DNA of 51,216 bases. Origin: Alphaproteobacteria bacterium (lineage in GTDB: Bacteria; Pseudomonadota; Alphaproteobacteria; Caulobacterales; Hyphomonadaceae). Below are positions 33,191-41,871 of this stretch, in pieces (the stretch's first letter is position 1; each line of letters begins with the position of its first letter). A program made the translations under genes and the position numbers. Below the pieces are notes generated by a model, which searched no databases, was not told the DNA's origin, and was given only the letters and a program-made list of their open reading frames with translations. Location: positions 1 through 51,216 of the forward strand of contig JAGWYJ010000021.1 in NCBI GenBank assembly GCA_018969425.1. Direction: 5' to 3'.

Positions 33191-34363
33191 CTAGAGCCCT
33201 TCTGCGAAGAGCTCGCGTCCGATCAGCCATCGGCGGATCTCGGAAGTTCCTGCTCCGATCTCATAAAGCTTGGCGTCACGCAGCAGACGGCCGGTGGGAT
33301 AATCGTTGATGTAACCGTTCCCGCCCAGGATCTGGATCGCATCCAGCGCCAGGGCGGTCGCTGTCTCCGCTGAATAGAGAATGGCGCCGGCCGCATCCTT
33401 GCGTGTCGTGCGACCGCGATCGCAGGCCTTGGCCACCGCATAGACATAGGCCCGGGCGGCGTTCATGCGCACATACATGTCGGCGATCTTGCCCTGGACC
33501 AGCTGGAACTCGCCGATCGGCCGGCCGAACTGGCGACGCTCGCGGACATAGGGCAGGACGATGTCCATACACGCCTGCATGATCCCTGTCGGCCCTCCCG
33601 AGAGAACGGCGCGCTCGTAATCCAGCCCCGACATCAGGACCTCGACGCCGGCGTTGAGAGGTCCCATCACGTTCTCTTCGGGAACCTCGCAGTCTTCGAA
33701 GACCAGCTCTCCCGTCTCCGATCCGCGCATGCCGAGCTTGTCGAGCTTCTGAGCGCAGCTGAACCCCTTGAAGCCCTTTTCGATGATGAACGCGGTTATG
33801 CCCCGCGATCCGGCGGCGGGTTCTGTCTTGGCGTAAACGATCAGGGTGTCGGCCGAGGGACCGTTCGTGATCCACATCTTGGAGCCGTTGAGCACATAGC
33901 GAGAGCCCCGCTTCTCCGCGCGCAGCCGCATCGAGACGACATCGGAGCCGGCTTCAGGCTCGGACATGGCGAGAGAGCCGAGCTTATCCCCGGAAATCAG
34001 TCCTGGCAGATAGCGCGACTTCTGATCGGGCGTTCCCCAGCGCCGCAACTGGTTGACGCACAGGTTCGAATGCGCGCCGTAGGAGAGCCCGACGGAGGCC
34101 GACGCGCGGGAGATTTCCTCCATCGCGATGACATGCTCGAGATAGCCGAGACCCGATCCTCCCCACTCCTCCTCCACCGTGACGCCGAGCAGGCCGAGGC
34201 GGCCCATCTCCGGCCACAGCTCGCGCGGAAACTCGTCGGTCCGATCAATGTCGGCCGCCAGGGGCGCGATGCGTTCACGGGCGAAACCGGAAACGGTGTC
34301 GCGAATCATGTCGGCGGTCTCGCCGAGATCAAAGTCGAGATGAGAAGGCGCGTTCGGGATCAT
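33191..34363 (-). CDS. ivd: Isovaleryl-CoA dehydrogenase
   Basis: 390 residues from the ATG at 34363; a GTG twelve codons earlier is possible. Acyl-CoA dehydrogenase signatures are [11 protein letters not shown] and the FAD-side ITNGPSAD. The catalytic Glu250 lies in [14 protein letters not shown], the position that defines isovaleryl-CoA dehydrogenases, whereas other acyl-CoA dehydrogenases carry the base near the C-terminus. [12 protein letters not shown] and [13 protein letters not shown] are also typical. It oxidises isovaleryl-CoA to 3-methylcrotonyl-CoA, feeding electrons to ETF. It is the step before MccAB in leucine degradation, but lies about 4 kb from that cluster. Confidence 0.95.
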   Translation of the reverse strand: MIPNAPSHLDFDLGETADMIRDTVSGFARERIAPLAADIDRTDEFPRELWPEMGRLGLLGVTVEEEWGGSGLGYLEHVIAMEEISRASASVGLSYGAHSNLCVNQLRRWGTPDQKSRYLPGLISGDKLGSLAMSEPEAGSDVVSMRLRAEKRGSRYVLNGSKMWITNGPSADTLIVYAKTEPAAGSRGITAFIIEKGFKGFSCAQKLDKLGMRGSETGELVFEDCEVPEENVMGPLNAGVEVLMSGLDYERAVLSGGPTGIMQACMDIVLPYVRERRQFGRPIGEFQLVQGKIADMYVRMNAARAYVYAVAKACDRGRTTRKDAAGAILYSAETATALALDAIQILGGNGYINDYPTGRLLRDAKLYEIGAGTSEIRRWLIGRELFAEGL

Positions 34364-34403
34364 GACCGGCAGCTTATCAGCCTTCGCGACCGGGTCCACT
34401 CTC

Positions 34404-35738
34404 TCATCGCGATCGTTTGCGCCGAACCGCGAGACAATAAATCCCCGCGACCCCCATCACCACGCCGGCGGCGATCACAGGACGGGCTGCAAGCGGCGCG
34501 CCCGGATTGTCCGCGGCGGCCTCGGGGGTCAGGGCGGCGAGACCCGCCGCGCTGAGGGCGAGGCCCAGCAGGATAAAGGCGACATAGGCCAGGGAGGCGC
34601 CCCCGGGCGACATCGGGGGCGGCGCCGCCCTCGGCAGGTCCGTCCGCTTCGACGAAGGCTGCGGCCCGGGTGAGTAGACATCCGTGTCATCGATGAACAG
34701 ACGACGCGCGGTCCTCAGCGCGTTGGGAGGGGATGGCGCGTCAAAATCCGGGAGGTCCTCGGGTATCGCCTGAGGCGGCGGGGGAGGCTCTGCAGCCCTG
34801 GGAGGGCGACGATCCGGGGCCGCCGGGGCGTGTGACGCGACCTGACGTGAGGCGGGCGGCTGAGCGGGCTGCTCGACGCGCTCGAGTATGCGCGCGATCC
34901 GGGCCGCGACGATCCGTGAAGCCTCGCGGCGCTCCTCGGAGGCGGGCGAAGACTGCGGCGCGGACGCGGGCGCGACCGGGGCTGGCGCAACTGGAGCGGG
35001 CCTGACCGGGGCGGCCTCTCTTGCGGGCTCCGCGGCGGGACGAAGGGAGGCTGTGGGCGAGGTTGGCGAAGCGGCGCCCGGGCGACCCGGGGCCGGCTTC
35101 GGTTCCCGGGAGAAGCGATCCAGCGCCGCGGTGATGGCGCCGACATCTTCCCCGGCCTCGGGCGCGCGCGGCGCATCCTGAGGGACTATCGATGGGCCTT
35201 CAGGAGCGGCCGGCGCGTGGGATCCGCTGAAGGCCGCATCCAGCTCAGGGGTCACGATCGGGGTCGGCGCTGAGGGTCGGGCCTCCGTCGCCTCCAGAAA
35301 CAGGGCCTTTTCGGCGGCTCTGCGCCGCACAAGGGCGTCCACCACGATTAATCGCCCCCCGATCCGGGCCTTTCTCCAGGCGTCGAAGCCCGCCGCAGCT
35401 CCAAGAACGTCCCCTGCGTTCAGACGACGCAGCAGGTCGCTCTCGCGAAACTGACCGGGAGAGATGTTGAAGACGAGAGAGGCCAGAGCGTCGAACTGGT
35501 TCTGGTTCAGCGGGGCGAAGACGAGCGCCGATATGGCCTCCTCCACCGGCTTCAGATCAAATCTGAGCAGGTTCTCAGCGTCGGCCTCCGTGATCCGCAC
35601 GCCCTCCCGGGCCGACCGGACATGACCATATCCGATCATCCACCGTCCGTCCGGCAGACGAACGGACGACGGCGTGAACCCCTCGAAGCTCCGAATGAGG
35701 TCAAGACCCTGACGGGAAGTGTGCAGCCGCGCAGACAT
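34404..35738 (-). CDS. GH24 lysozyme-like protein with Pro-rich region and C-terminal membrane segments
   Basis: 444 residues. Residues 10-150 resemble phage-type lysozyme (glycoside hydrolase 24): [10 protein letters not shown] with Glu19, [13 protein letters not shown] with Asp30, and [20 protein letters not shown], the conserved second half. The usual threonine of 'WTIGYGH' is Met34, so the classic Glu-Asp-Thr triad is incomplete. A long Pro/Ala-rich low-complexity region (about 155-365) follows, and then two hydrophobic helices near the C-terminus ([20 protein letters not shown] and [19 protein letters not shown]). No N-terminal signal peptide is seen, so topology is unclear. No phage genes flank it. 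Its stop lies 40 nt upstream of the ivd start. Confidence 0.78.
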   Translation of the reverse strand: MSARLHTSRQGLDLIRSFEGFTPSSVRLPDGRWMIGYGHVRSAREGVRITEADAENLLRFDLKPVEEAISALVFAPLNQNQFDALASLVFNISPGQFRESDLLRRLNAGDVLGAAAGFDAWRKARIGGRLIVVDALVRRRAAEKALFLEATEARPSAPTPIVTPELDAAFSGSHAPAAPEGPSIVPQDAPRAPEAGEDVGAITAALDRFSREPKPAPGRPGAASPTSPTASLRPAAEPAREAAPVRPAPVAPAPVAPASAPQSSPASEERREASRIVAARIARILERVEQPAQPPASRQVASHAPAAPDRRPPRAAEPPPPPQAIPEDLPDFDAPSPPNALRTARRLFIDDTDVYSPGPQPSSKRTDLPRAAPPPMSPGGASLAYVAFILLGLALSAAGLAALTPEAAADNPGAPLAARPVIAAGVVMGVAGIYCLAVRRKRSR

Positions 35739-35810
35739 GCATGCGATCCGATCTGACACAGCTCCATCGCCAACCTTGATGCGCCCTGCAAGCCCAGGGC
35801 CACAGCGCGT

Positions 35811-37277
35811 CTAGAGAAGGACGATGCTCGCAAGGCCCAGAAAGACAAAAAATCCCATAAGATCAATGGACGTCAGCACGAAGACTGAGGACGCCACCGC
35901 CGGGTCGGCCCCGAACGTCTTGAGCACGAGCGGGGCCAGGATCCCCACCAGTCCCGCCCAGAGAAAAGTGAACACCATGGCCGCTCCGATCACGAGGGAC
36001 AAAAGCGGATCCTGAAACCACACCCACGATCCGAAGGCGGCGAGGGATGCGATGATCAGGCCGTTGCAGATCGCAGTCAGAGCCTCTCGCCGGATGGCGC
36101 GAACGACGAGCGGGCCTTCAAGATCGCGGTCAGCGATGGCGCGAACGGTAACCGCCAGAGCCTGAGACCCGGCGTTCCCGCAAAGTCCGGCGACCACGGG
36201 CATCAGAATGGCGAGCGCGACAATCTTCTCGATCGAGGCGTGAAACAGACCGACCACCAGAGAGGCGCAGAATGCGGTCACAAGATTGATGGCGAGCCAG
36301 GGCGCACGCGCGCGGACAGCCGACATCACGGTCTGATTGGCGCCCGCCTCGCTCACGCCCGAGAGAGCCAGAAGGTCCTCCCGGTTCTCCATCTGAATGA
36401 CGTCAACCATGTCATCGATGGTGATCATGCCGGTCAGGCGTCCGGCCTCATCCACCACAGGCGCCGAGGCGAGGTTGTACTGCTGAAACAGGAAGGCCAC
36501 TTCCTCCTGATCCATCTCCGGACGAATGGAGACCGACGCATCCTTCATCAGATCCTTGAGCGCAGCCTCCCGCGGGGATCGCAGGAGACGGGATACGGAG
36601 ACGACACCCTGCAGTCGGAAGGCCGGATCGACGATGTAGATCTCGAAAAACGTGTCCGGCAGATCGTCGGGGTCCACGCTCCTCATGTGGTCGATCGTCT
36701 GACCGACAGACCAGAATACCGGGGCCGCGACGAAATCGCGCTGCATCAGTCGGCCGGCGGATTCCTCATCAAACGCGAGGGAGGATTCGATAGCGGCCCG
36801 ATCGCTCGCGGAGACCCGCGCCAGGATCCTCGATCGCCGCTCATCATCGAGATCGTTGAGAATGAAGCTCGCATCATCCGAATCAAGCGTCTCGATGATG
36901 CCTGCAAGCCCCTCCTCGCTGAGAGCCTCGAGAGCGGTTCTGCGGGAATCGTCCGAGAGCTCGGTCAGAGCTTCGGCGGGCAGGTCGCCGTCAAGGAGAT
37001 GAAGAGCCTTCCAGAACGCATCCGGCGAGAGATGTTCGAGGAGGTCCGCGGCGTCGGCGGGATGCAGCTCCGTCACGGCGCTGCGAAGGAAGACAATATC
37101 GTTTTCCTCCAGCGCCTCGTCGAACCGGGCCATGAAGGAGGGGGCGATGACGCCCGGGGATTCGACACGCTCGTCCGGGAGCGCGCCGGAACCGGCAGGC
37201 GCGCGCTCAGGGATCGGTGTCGCCAGCTCTCTGTCGGGACCTGAAGACTCAGGGGGACGGCCGGGGATGTCACTCAT
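35811..37277 (-). CDS. mgtE: Magnesium transporter MgtE
   Basis: 488 residues. The N domain of helical repeats (LHPADAADLLEHLSPDAFW, then LEALSEEGLAGIIETL) precedes two CBS domains (about 185-310). A C-terminal block of five membrane helices carries the pore signature MPVVAGLCGNAGSQALAV. The cytosolic N and CBS domains sense Mg2+ and close the channel when magnesium is plentiful. An extra Pro/Ser-rich stretch of about 45 residues precedes the N domain. GGGAG lies eight bases before the ATG. A tRNA-Leu gene and two small hairpins lie immediately upstream in the same direction. Confidence 0.95.
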   Translation of the reverse strand: MSDIPGRPPESSGPDRELATPIPERAPAGSGALPDERVESPGVIAPSFMARFDEALEENDIVFLRSAVTELHPADAADLLEHLSPDAFWKALHLLDGDLPAEALTELSDDSRRTALEALSEEGLAGIIETLDSDDASFILNDLDDERRSRILARVSASDRAAIESSLAFDEESAGRLMQRDFVAAPVFWSVGQTIDHMRSVDPDDLPDTFFEIYIVDPAFRLQGVVSVSRLLRSPREAALKDLMKDASVSIRPEMDQEEVAFLFQQYNLASAPVVDEAGRLTGMITIDDMVDVIQMENREDLLALSGVSEAGANQTVMSAVRARAPWLAINLVTAFCASLVVGLFHASIEKIVALAILMPVVAGLCGNAGSQALAVTVRAIADRDLEGPLVVRAIRREALTAICNGLIIASLAAFGSWVWFQDPLLSLVIGAAMVFTFLWAGLVGILAPLVLKTFGADPAVASSVFVLTSIDLMGFFVFLGLASIVLL

Positions 37278-37291
37278 GCTGAGCTCCCTCT

Positions 37292-37319
37292 CCGCCTGCG
37301 GCGGCTCGCCTAGGCGAGC
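37292..37319 (-). promoter_or_regulatory. Two adjacent hairpins between tRNA-Leu and mgtE
   Basis: A 16-nt palindrome GCTCGCCTAGGCGAGC (37304-37319) directly abuts a 5-bp stem with a TGC loop (37292-37304). They fill the 71-nt gap between the tRNA 3' end and the mgtE start. There is no U-tract. They may end the tRNA transcript, guide processing, or form an mgtE leader structure. They do not resemble the large M-box fold. Confidence 0.4.
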
Positions 37320-37348
37320 TTCATGACACCTGTCTCCTGTTTGCCGAC

Positions 37349-37433
37349 TGGTGCGGTCGAGAAGACTCGAACTTCCACGGGTTGCCCCACAGCGACCTCA
37401 ACGCTGCGCGTCTACCAATTCCGCCACGACCGC
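37349..37433 (-). tRNA. tRNA-Leu (anticodon GAG)
   Basis: 85 nt with encoded CCA (37351-37349). The acceptor stem GCGGTCG pairs with CGACCGC. The anticodon arm CAGCG-TTGAGGT-CGCTG gives anticodon GAG in a 7-nt loop, reading CUC and CUU. A long class II variable arm (TGGGGCAACCCGT region) and the TTCGAGT T-loop confirm leucine type. An upstream TATATG and TTCACA about 16 bp apart (minus strand) resemble a promoter. Confidence 0.96.
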
Positions 37434-37528
37434 ACGCCGGGCAAGGCGCGACATATACAAGGTGCGCGGGGTTTGTGAAGAGAGCTCCCGCCGAAAAGCG
37501 GCGCCGAGCGACAAACGAGGTCGGCGAC

Positions 37529-37783
37529 CTATTGTTCTGTCGCGAAGTAATCCTCGACGACCGCAGGCTTGGTGACCGTGATCGACATCCGATCACCGTC
37601 AATCACCAGCTCTCCGCGGGCGATGGGATGATTGTTCGCAAGGATCCAGACCTCATCATCCTCGTTGGCGTCCAAAGGAATGACCGCGCCCCGCCCCATT
37701 CGCAGCAATTGCTGCATAGGGATAGAAGCCCGGCCCAGAAGGACGGTGATCTCGACCTCGACACGATCAAGCTGCGATGCCAC
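37529..37783 (-). CDS. fliN: FliN/SpoA-domain protein (flagellar motor switch type)
   Basis: 84 residues from the GTG at 37783, supported by GGAG eight bases upstream. The whole protein is one SpoA/FliN C-terminal domain: VEVEITVLLGRASIPMQQLL, then GRGAVIPLDANEDDEVWILA, then ARGELVIDGDRMSITVT. FliN normally forms the lower C-ring of the flagellar switch with FliG and FliM. Here it is very short and no other flagellar gene is visible within the window. It may be a displaced true fliN, or a stand-alone SpoA protein. It is divergent from lipB, 80 bp apart, and encoded upstream of tRNA-Leu. Confidence 0.85.
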   Translation of the reverse strand: MASQLDRVEVEITVLLGRASIPMQQLLRMGRGAVIPLDANEDDEVWILANNHPIARGELVIDGDRMSITVTKPAVVEDYFATEQ

Positions 37784-37863
37784 CAGTCAGCTCCGGGGGA
37801 TTGTCGACACACCTTCAATTCCCGGAGAATGGCCGGCCGACAGTTGCCTGAAGGTTAACCTCG

Positions 37864-38532
37864 ATGACGGAATGGGCGGTTACGGACGGGCTGACAAGTT
37901 ATCCACAGGCCCTCGAGGTCATGGACCGGCGTGTGTCCGCCATCCTGGCGGGCGAGGCGGACGAGCTTGTCTGGCTGCTCGAACACCCCCCGCTCTACAC
38001 CAGAGGAACCAGTTCGCGTCCGGAAGACCTTATTGATCCGTCCGGAATCCCCGTTTTCGAGACCCAGCGGGGCGGACAGTTCACCTATCATGGACCGGGA
38101 CAGAGAGTGGCCTATGTGATGCTCGATCTCACCCGACGAGGCCGGGACGTCAAAGCCTTCGTATGCGCCCTTGAGCAGTGGATCATCGACACGCTGGCCG
38201 CATTCAACGTTAAAGGCGAGAGGCGAACGGGCCGGGTCGGCGTATGGGTTCCCCACACCGGACCTGACGCCGACGGCCGGGAAGACAAGATTGCGGCCAT
38301 CGGGATCCGGCTGAGACGCTGGGTGTCCTTCCACGGCGTCAGTCTCAATGTCGAACCGGACCTTGGACATTTCGGAGGCATCGTGCCGTGCGGGATGAGC
38401 GATCCGAGGCTGGGCGTGACAAGCCTTGCCCGGCTTGGACGCACCGCCAGCCTCACCGACGTCGACATCGCACTCGCCGAAGCGTTCGAGCGACGTTTCG
38501 GGGCGATCCGCCGTATCGCCTCGCCTGTCTGA
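37864..38532 (+). CDS. lipB: Octanoyl-[ACP]:protein N-octanoyltransferase
   Basis: 222 residues. Signature [12 protein letters not shown] (69-80) and the catalytic pair Lys142 ([10 protein letters not shown]) and Cys176 (GIVPCGM) are intact. It moves octanoate from acyl carrier protein to lipoyl domains; LipA then adds sulfur to make lipoate for the 2-oxoacid dehydrogenases and the glycine cleavage system. One such complex, branched-chain ketoacid dehydrogenase, would supply the isovaleryl-CoA handled by genes in this window. lipA is not present. Its stop codon lies inside a hairpin shared with pccA. Confidence 0.95.
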   Translation: MTEWAVTDGLTSYPQALEVMDRRVSAILAGEADELVWLLEHPPLYTRGTSSRPEDLIDPSGIPVFETQRGGQFTYHGPGQRVAYVMLDLTRRGRDVKAFVCALEQWIIDTLAAFNVKGERRTGRVGVWVPHTGPDADGREDKIAAIGIRLRRWVSFHGVSLNVEPDLGHFGGIVPCGMSDPRLGVTSLARLGRTASLTDVDIALAEAFERRFGAIRRIASPV

Positions 38533-38559
38533 GATCGGGACAGGCCGTTCCGATCTCAG
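38529..38559. terminator. Hairpin containing both stop codons of convergent lipB and pccA
   Basis: A perfect 10-bp stem (38529-38538 with 38550-38559) with an 11-nt loop. The lipB TGA and the pccA TGA are placed symmetrically in the two arms. No U-tract follows. Probably a bidirectional terminator or transcript-end stabiliser. Confidence 0.55.
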
Positions 38560-40556
38560 GCGAATTCGATGAGGATCTCGTCCGCCGCCACGCTCGCGCC
38601 GCCCGCGACATTGACCGCCTTCACCACGCCGTCGGCCTCAGCCCGGATGATGTTCTGCATCTTCATCGCCTCGACGATGCAGACCGCCTCACCCGACTTC
38701 ACCTCCTGCCCGACGGCAACCGCCACCGAAACCACCAGGCCCGGCATCGGGCTCATGATCAGCTTGGATGTGTCGGGCTTGGCCTTCTCAGGCAGACGGG
38801 CGTGCAGATCCGCTGTTTCAGGGGAGCACACCAGCACCCACGCCTCGACCCCGAGACGCCGGAACACATACCCCTCCGGACGGTTTGAAACGGAGATCGC
38901 AAAGGGCTGATCGTCCAGCAGACCTTCGAGGAGGGGTCGGCCAGGCGTCCAGGCGGTGGCGAGAGAGACAGTGCGATCCTGCTGGGTAAAGGTGATCTCC
39001 GCCTCTCCTTCGCTAAGCTTCAGGCGAATGGGCACATGACGGGCGCCGCAGATGACGACCCAGTCCTCACGAAGCGGCCGGGTCGGCTCGGCGCGGCCGC
39101 TGATCGCGCTGTCCCGGCGCGTCAGGACGCCATGAACATAGGCCGCCGAAGCGCAGATGAGACGCTCGACAGCCTCGTCGGGCGCGAGCCCGTGGAAGCC
39201 GTCTGGAAACTCCTCCTTGATGTAGCCGGTGGTGATCGACCCGGACCTGAAACGATCCTGAGACAGCACGGCGGCAAGGAAAGGCGAGTTGTCCTGGATA
39301 CCCTGAATCTCGAGCCTCTCGATGGCCTTGATGTGCGTATCGATCGCCGCCTCTCTCGTCTTGGAATGCGTAATGAGCTTGGCGATCATCGGATCGTAAT
39401 ACATCGAGATCTCATCGCCCTCGCGCACGCCCGTGTCGATCCGGACGCTGCCGACGCCCAGGGCGCCCTCAGCCGGGAACCGGCAACGCTTGAGGCGGCC
39501 GATCGACGGCAGGAAATTGCGATACGGGTCCTCCGCGTAGATCCGGGATTCGAGCGCCCAGCCTTTAATGCCGACATCCTTCTGGCGGATGGAGAGCTTC
39601 TCTCCCGAGGCTACGCGCAACATCTGCTCGACAAGATCGTAACCGGTGATCATCTCGGTCACCGGATGCTCGACCTGCAGGCGGGTGTTCATTTCGAGGA
39701 AGTAGAAGTTCCGGTTTCCATCGACGATGAACTCCACCGTCCCGGCGCTGTCGTAGTTCACGGCCTTGGCGAGGGCCACGGCCTGCGCGCCCATGGCCGC
39801 CCGGGTGGCGGCGTCGAGGAAGGGCGAGGGCGCCTCCTCGAACACCTTCTGGTTCCGCCGCTGAATGGAGCATTCTCTCTCGTTGAGATGAATGATGTGA
39901 CCATGCTTGTCGCCGAGAACCTGGATCTCGATGTGACGCGGCTGGTCGACGAACTTCTCGATGAAGATGCGATCGTCGCCGAAAGAGGCGATCGCCTCAG
40001 CCCGCGCCCCGTCGAAACCTTCGCGCGCCTCGGCGTCATTCCATGCGATCCGCAGCCCCTTGCCGCCGCCGCCGGCGGACGCCTTGATCATCACCGGATA
40101 TCCGATCGATCGGGCGATTCCGACCGCCTCCTCAGCGTCGGCGATAAGACCCATATGGCCGGGAACCGTGTTCACTCCCGCTTCGGCGGCGAATTTCTTC
40201 GACGTGATCTTGTCGCCCATCGCTTCGATAGCGTGCGGATTGGGTCCGATGAAGACGATCTTCTCATCCTGAAGCCGCTGCGCGAAGCTTGCGTTCTCCG
40301 AGAGGAAGCCGAAGCCCGGATGGACAGCCTCAGCCCCGGTCCTGCGAACCGCCTCGATGATCTTGTCCTGGACCAGATAGCTCTGGGCGGCCGGCGAGGG
40401 TCCGATAAAAACCGTCTCATCGGCCAGATCGGTCGCCATGGAGCCCCGGTCGGCCTCCGAATAGACAACGACGGTCCGAACGCCCATGCGCCGCGCCGTC
40501 TTGATCACGCGGCACGCAATTTCCCCGCGATTAGCGATCAGTATCTTCGAAAACAT
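38556..40556 (-). CDS. pccA: Propionyl-CoA carboxylase alpha subunit (biotin carboxylase and carrier)
   Basis: 666 residues. Biotin carboxylase begins ILIANRGEIACRVIKTA; the ATP-grasp loop ASAGGGGKGLRIA, EKFVDQPRHIEIQVLGD and EMNTRLQVEHPVTE follow. A BT-type middle domain (about 470-590) links to the biotinyl domain with Lys632 in VEAMKMQN. It is close to alphaproteobacterial propionyl-CoA carboxylase and distinct from the mccA product. With the PccB-type subunit encoded 6.5 kb away it would carboxylate propionyl-CoA to methylmalonyl-CoA. GGGGA lies about seven bases before the ATG. pccA and pccB are not adjacent here. Confidence 0.92.
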   Translation of the reverse strand: MFSKILIANRGEIACRVIKTARRMGVRTVVVYSEADRGSMATDLADETVFIGPSPAAQSYLVQDKIIEAVRRTGAEAVHPGFGFLSENASFAQRLQDEKIVFIGPNPHAIEAMGDKITSKKFAAEAGVNTVPGHMGLIADAEEAVGIARSIGYPVMIKASAGGGGKGLRIAWNDAEAREGFDGARAEAIASFGDDRIFIEKFVDQPRHIEIQVLGDKHGHIIHLNERECSIQRRNQKVFEEAPSPFLDAATRAAMGAQAVALAKAVNYDSAGTVEFIVDGNRNFYFLEMNTRLQVEHPVTEMITGYDLVEQMLRVASGEKLSIRQKDVGIKGWALESRIYAEDPYRNFLPSIGRLKRCRFPAEGALGVGSVRIDTGVREGDEISMYYDPMIAKLITHSKTREAAIDTHIKAIERLEIQGIQDNSPFLAAVLSQDRFRSGSITTGYIKEEFPDGFHGLAPDEAVERLICASAAYVHGVLTRRDSAISGRAEPTRPLREDWVVICGARHVPIRLKLSEGEAEITFTQQDRTVSLATAWTPGRPLLEGLLDDQPFAISVSNRPEGYVFRRLGVEAWVLVCSPETADLHARLPEKAKPDTSKLIMSPMPGLVVSVAVAVGQEVKSGEAVCIVEAMKMQNIIRAEADGVVKAVNVAGGASVAADEILIEFA

Positions 40557-40613
40557 CCTCGTCCCCAGGCGTTCGTCTGTCCTTGGGGCAAGGTCACTAT
40601 AGGCTTCGGGAGG

Positions 40614-41090
40614 TCAAGGCAAATTCCGGTCATCAGTCTCCGGCTCAGCCTGCTCCCGGATGAGTCGCGCCTCCAGAAGACCCATTTTGGCGGTCACGGA
40701 GACCAGGAAGGCGCCTGACCAGCCGATCAGAAGGAAACCGTTGGCGGCCTCGATCGCCCCGATCAGGCGACGATCAGGACTGATCTGCACGTCTCCGAAG
40801 CCGACCGTGGTGAAACAGGCCGCCGAGTAATAAAGCGCCGTCTCGAGATCCTGGATCTCGCCAAGCGCCATATACAAAAACGCGTAAGCCCAGATCTCGA
40901 CGCTTTGAAGAAAAACAAGGCCGAGGACCGTGAGCAGAAGCGTCGCGCCGCGCTCGAGGGCGGAGCCCGCCCTCCATCTCTGGGCGAACTCGGCGCGCAG
41001 AACGGCGATCAGGGCGGCCAACCCGAAAAAGTGGAAGCAGACCGTTCCCAGCACCATGCCGGAGGATACGAGCAGGTTCTGAACCAGCAT
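40614..41090 (-). CDS. Two-helix potassium channel-like protein
   Basis: 158 residues. Hydrophobic helices near residues 5-30, 50-75 and 115-140 flank a pore loop with the selectivity filter TTVGFGD (94-100). GFGD in place of GYGD is a common variant in bacterial K+ channels. No RCK or cyclic-nucleotide domain follows, so gating is unclear. It belongs to the Ion_trans_2 group. It ends 57 nt upstream of the pccA start on the same strand. Confidence 0.85.
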   Translation of the reverse strand: MLVQNLLVSSGMVLGTVCFHFFGLAALIAVLRAEFAQRWRAGSALERGATLLLTVLGLVFLQSVEIWAYAFLYMALGEIQDLETALYYSAACFTTVGFGDVQISPDRRLIGAIEAANGFLLIGWSGAFLVSVTAKMGLLEARLIREQAEPETDDRNLP

Positions 41091-41391
41091 TCGCCCGCCT
41101 CTCGCTCGCCGCCACCCTGTAACGGACGCTCAGTCTTACTCCGGCGGAAGACCAGGGTCGATCCTCGCCGGAAAAGCTCTGACTGTGACGGGCCGCGATC
41201 CGGAACCCTGATCCTGATCAAGTCGAGGGGGCCGCCCCGATCCTTATCCCCAAGCGCCCTGACGATGCGGTTGGCGATCCGCGTGAGGCCTTTTTCCGGG
41301 CCCCAACGCGACAAAGGACGCTTCGTCCCGCCCCCTTGAGGAGTTGTTAACCGTGTCGGCCGGATTCTGACGCCTGAACACGGAGGCGATC
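41091..41391. other. Gene-free divergent region
   Basis: About 300 bases between the leftward channel gene and the rightward GIY-YIG gene. A TTG-initiated frame on the minus strand crosses part of it but has no ribosome site or recognisable content. A tiny hairpin GGACGCTTCGTCC lies near 41322. I see no convincing promoter. Confidence 0.4.
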
Positions 41392-41868
41392 ATGCTGTTC
41401 TTCGGTCGACACGGTTGGCGCGGCGAATCCGGGCGCACCTACTCATTTCAGTCGGTGCTGACCAAATCCGGGATCCCCGGAGACTCGGGCGGAATCTATG
41501 TGTTCGTTCGTCGTCGCTTCGCCTTCTTCCTGACCCCGCTTTATGTTGGGAAGGCCGCCAATCTTCGCGAGCGACTGCTGGGTCACGAGAAATGGGGCGA
41601 GGCCTGGTGGATCCGGGGCGCTACGGAGCGCCATGTCCTGCGGGTCCGCACAGAAAGCGAACGGCGCATGATCGAAGAGGATCTCATTCGCGGTCTGCGA
41701 CCGCCGATGAACGACATCATGATGCCGCGGTCCGAAGAGGATGCGCCCCGCACAGCCGCCCTGCGCCGGCAATGGCTGTGGCGGCGCAAGGTCGACGCCT
41801 GGCTCGCCTCTCTGTGGAAACCGCTGACCGGTTCGCGAAACAGCGAGCGTACGGCTTCGCGAGGCTGA
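41392..41868 (+). CDS. GIY-YIG domain protein
   Basis: 158 residues. GGIYVF (GIY at 34-36), PLYVGK (YVG at 51-53), an Arg in NLRERLLGHE, a Glu in RRMIEEDLIRG and Asn107 in PPMND reproduce the five conserved positions of a minimal GIY-YIG nuclease. The rest is a short basic C-terminal tail. Stand-alone small GIY-YIG proteins (UPF0213/YhbQ-like group) are of mostly unclear role. GGAGG lies five bases before the ATG. It converges with the hydroxyacid dehydrogenase gene, stops 3 nt apart. Confidence 0.82.
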   Translation: MLFFGRHGWRGESGRTYSFQSVLTKSGIPGDSGGIYVFVRRRFAFFLTPLYVGKAANLRERLLGHEKWGEAWWIRGATERHVLRVRTESERRMIEEDLIRGLRPPMNDIMMPRSEEDAPRTAALRRQWLWRRKVDAWLASLWKPLTGSRNSERTASRG

Positions 41869-41871
41869 CCG

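Noticed and set aside
34404-35738. Prophage endolysin
   Set aside because: No holin, tail, integrase or other phage genes flank it, and it has a long Pro-rich region and membrane helices.
36240-37244. 334-codon frame antisense to mgtE
   Set aside because: mgtE is certain and the antisense translation has no domain.
39036-40718. 560-codon frame antisense to pccA
   Set aside because: pccA is certain; the shadow also runs past the gene's start without any ribosome site or domain.
41009-41314. TTG-initiated minus-strand frame upstream of the channel gene
   Set aside because: No ribosome site, unrelated frame to the channel, overlaps the real gene start and shows no known motif.
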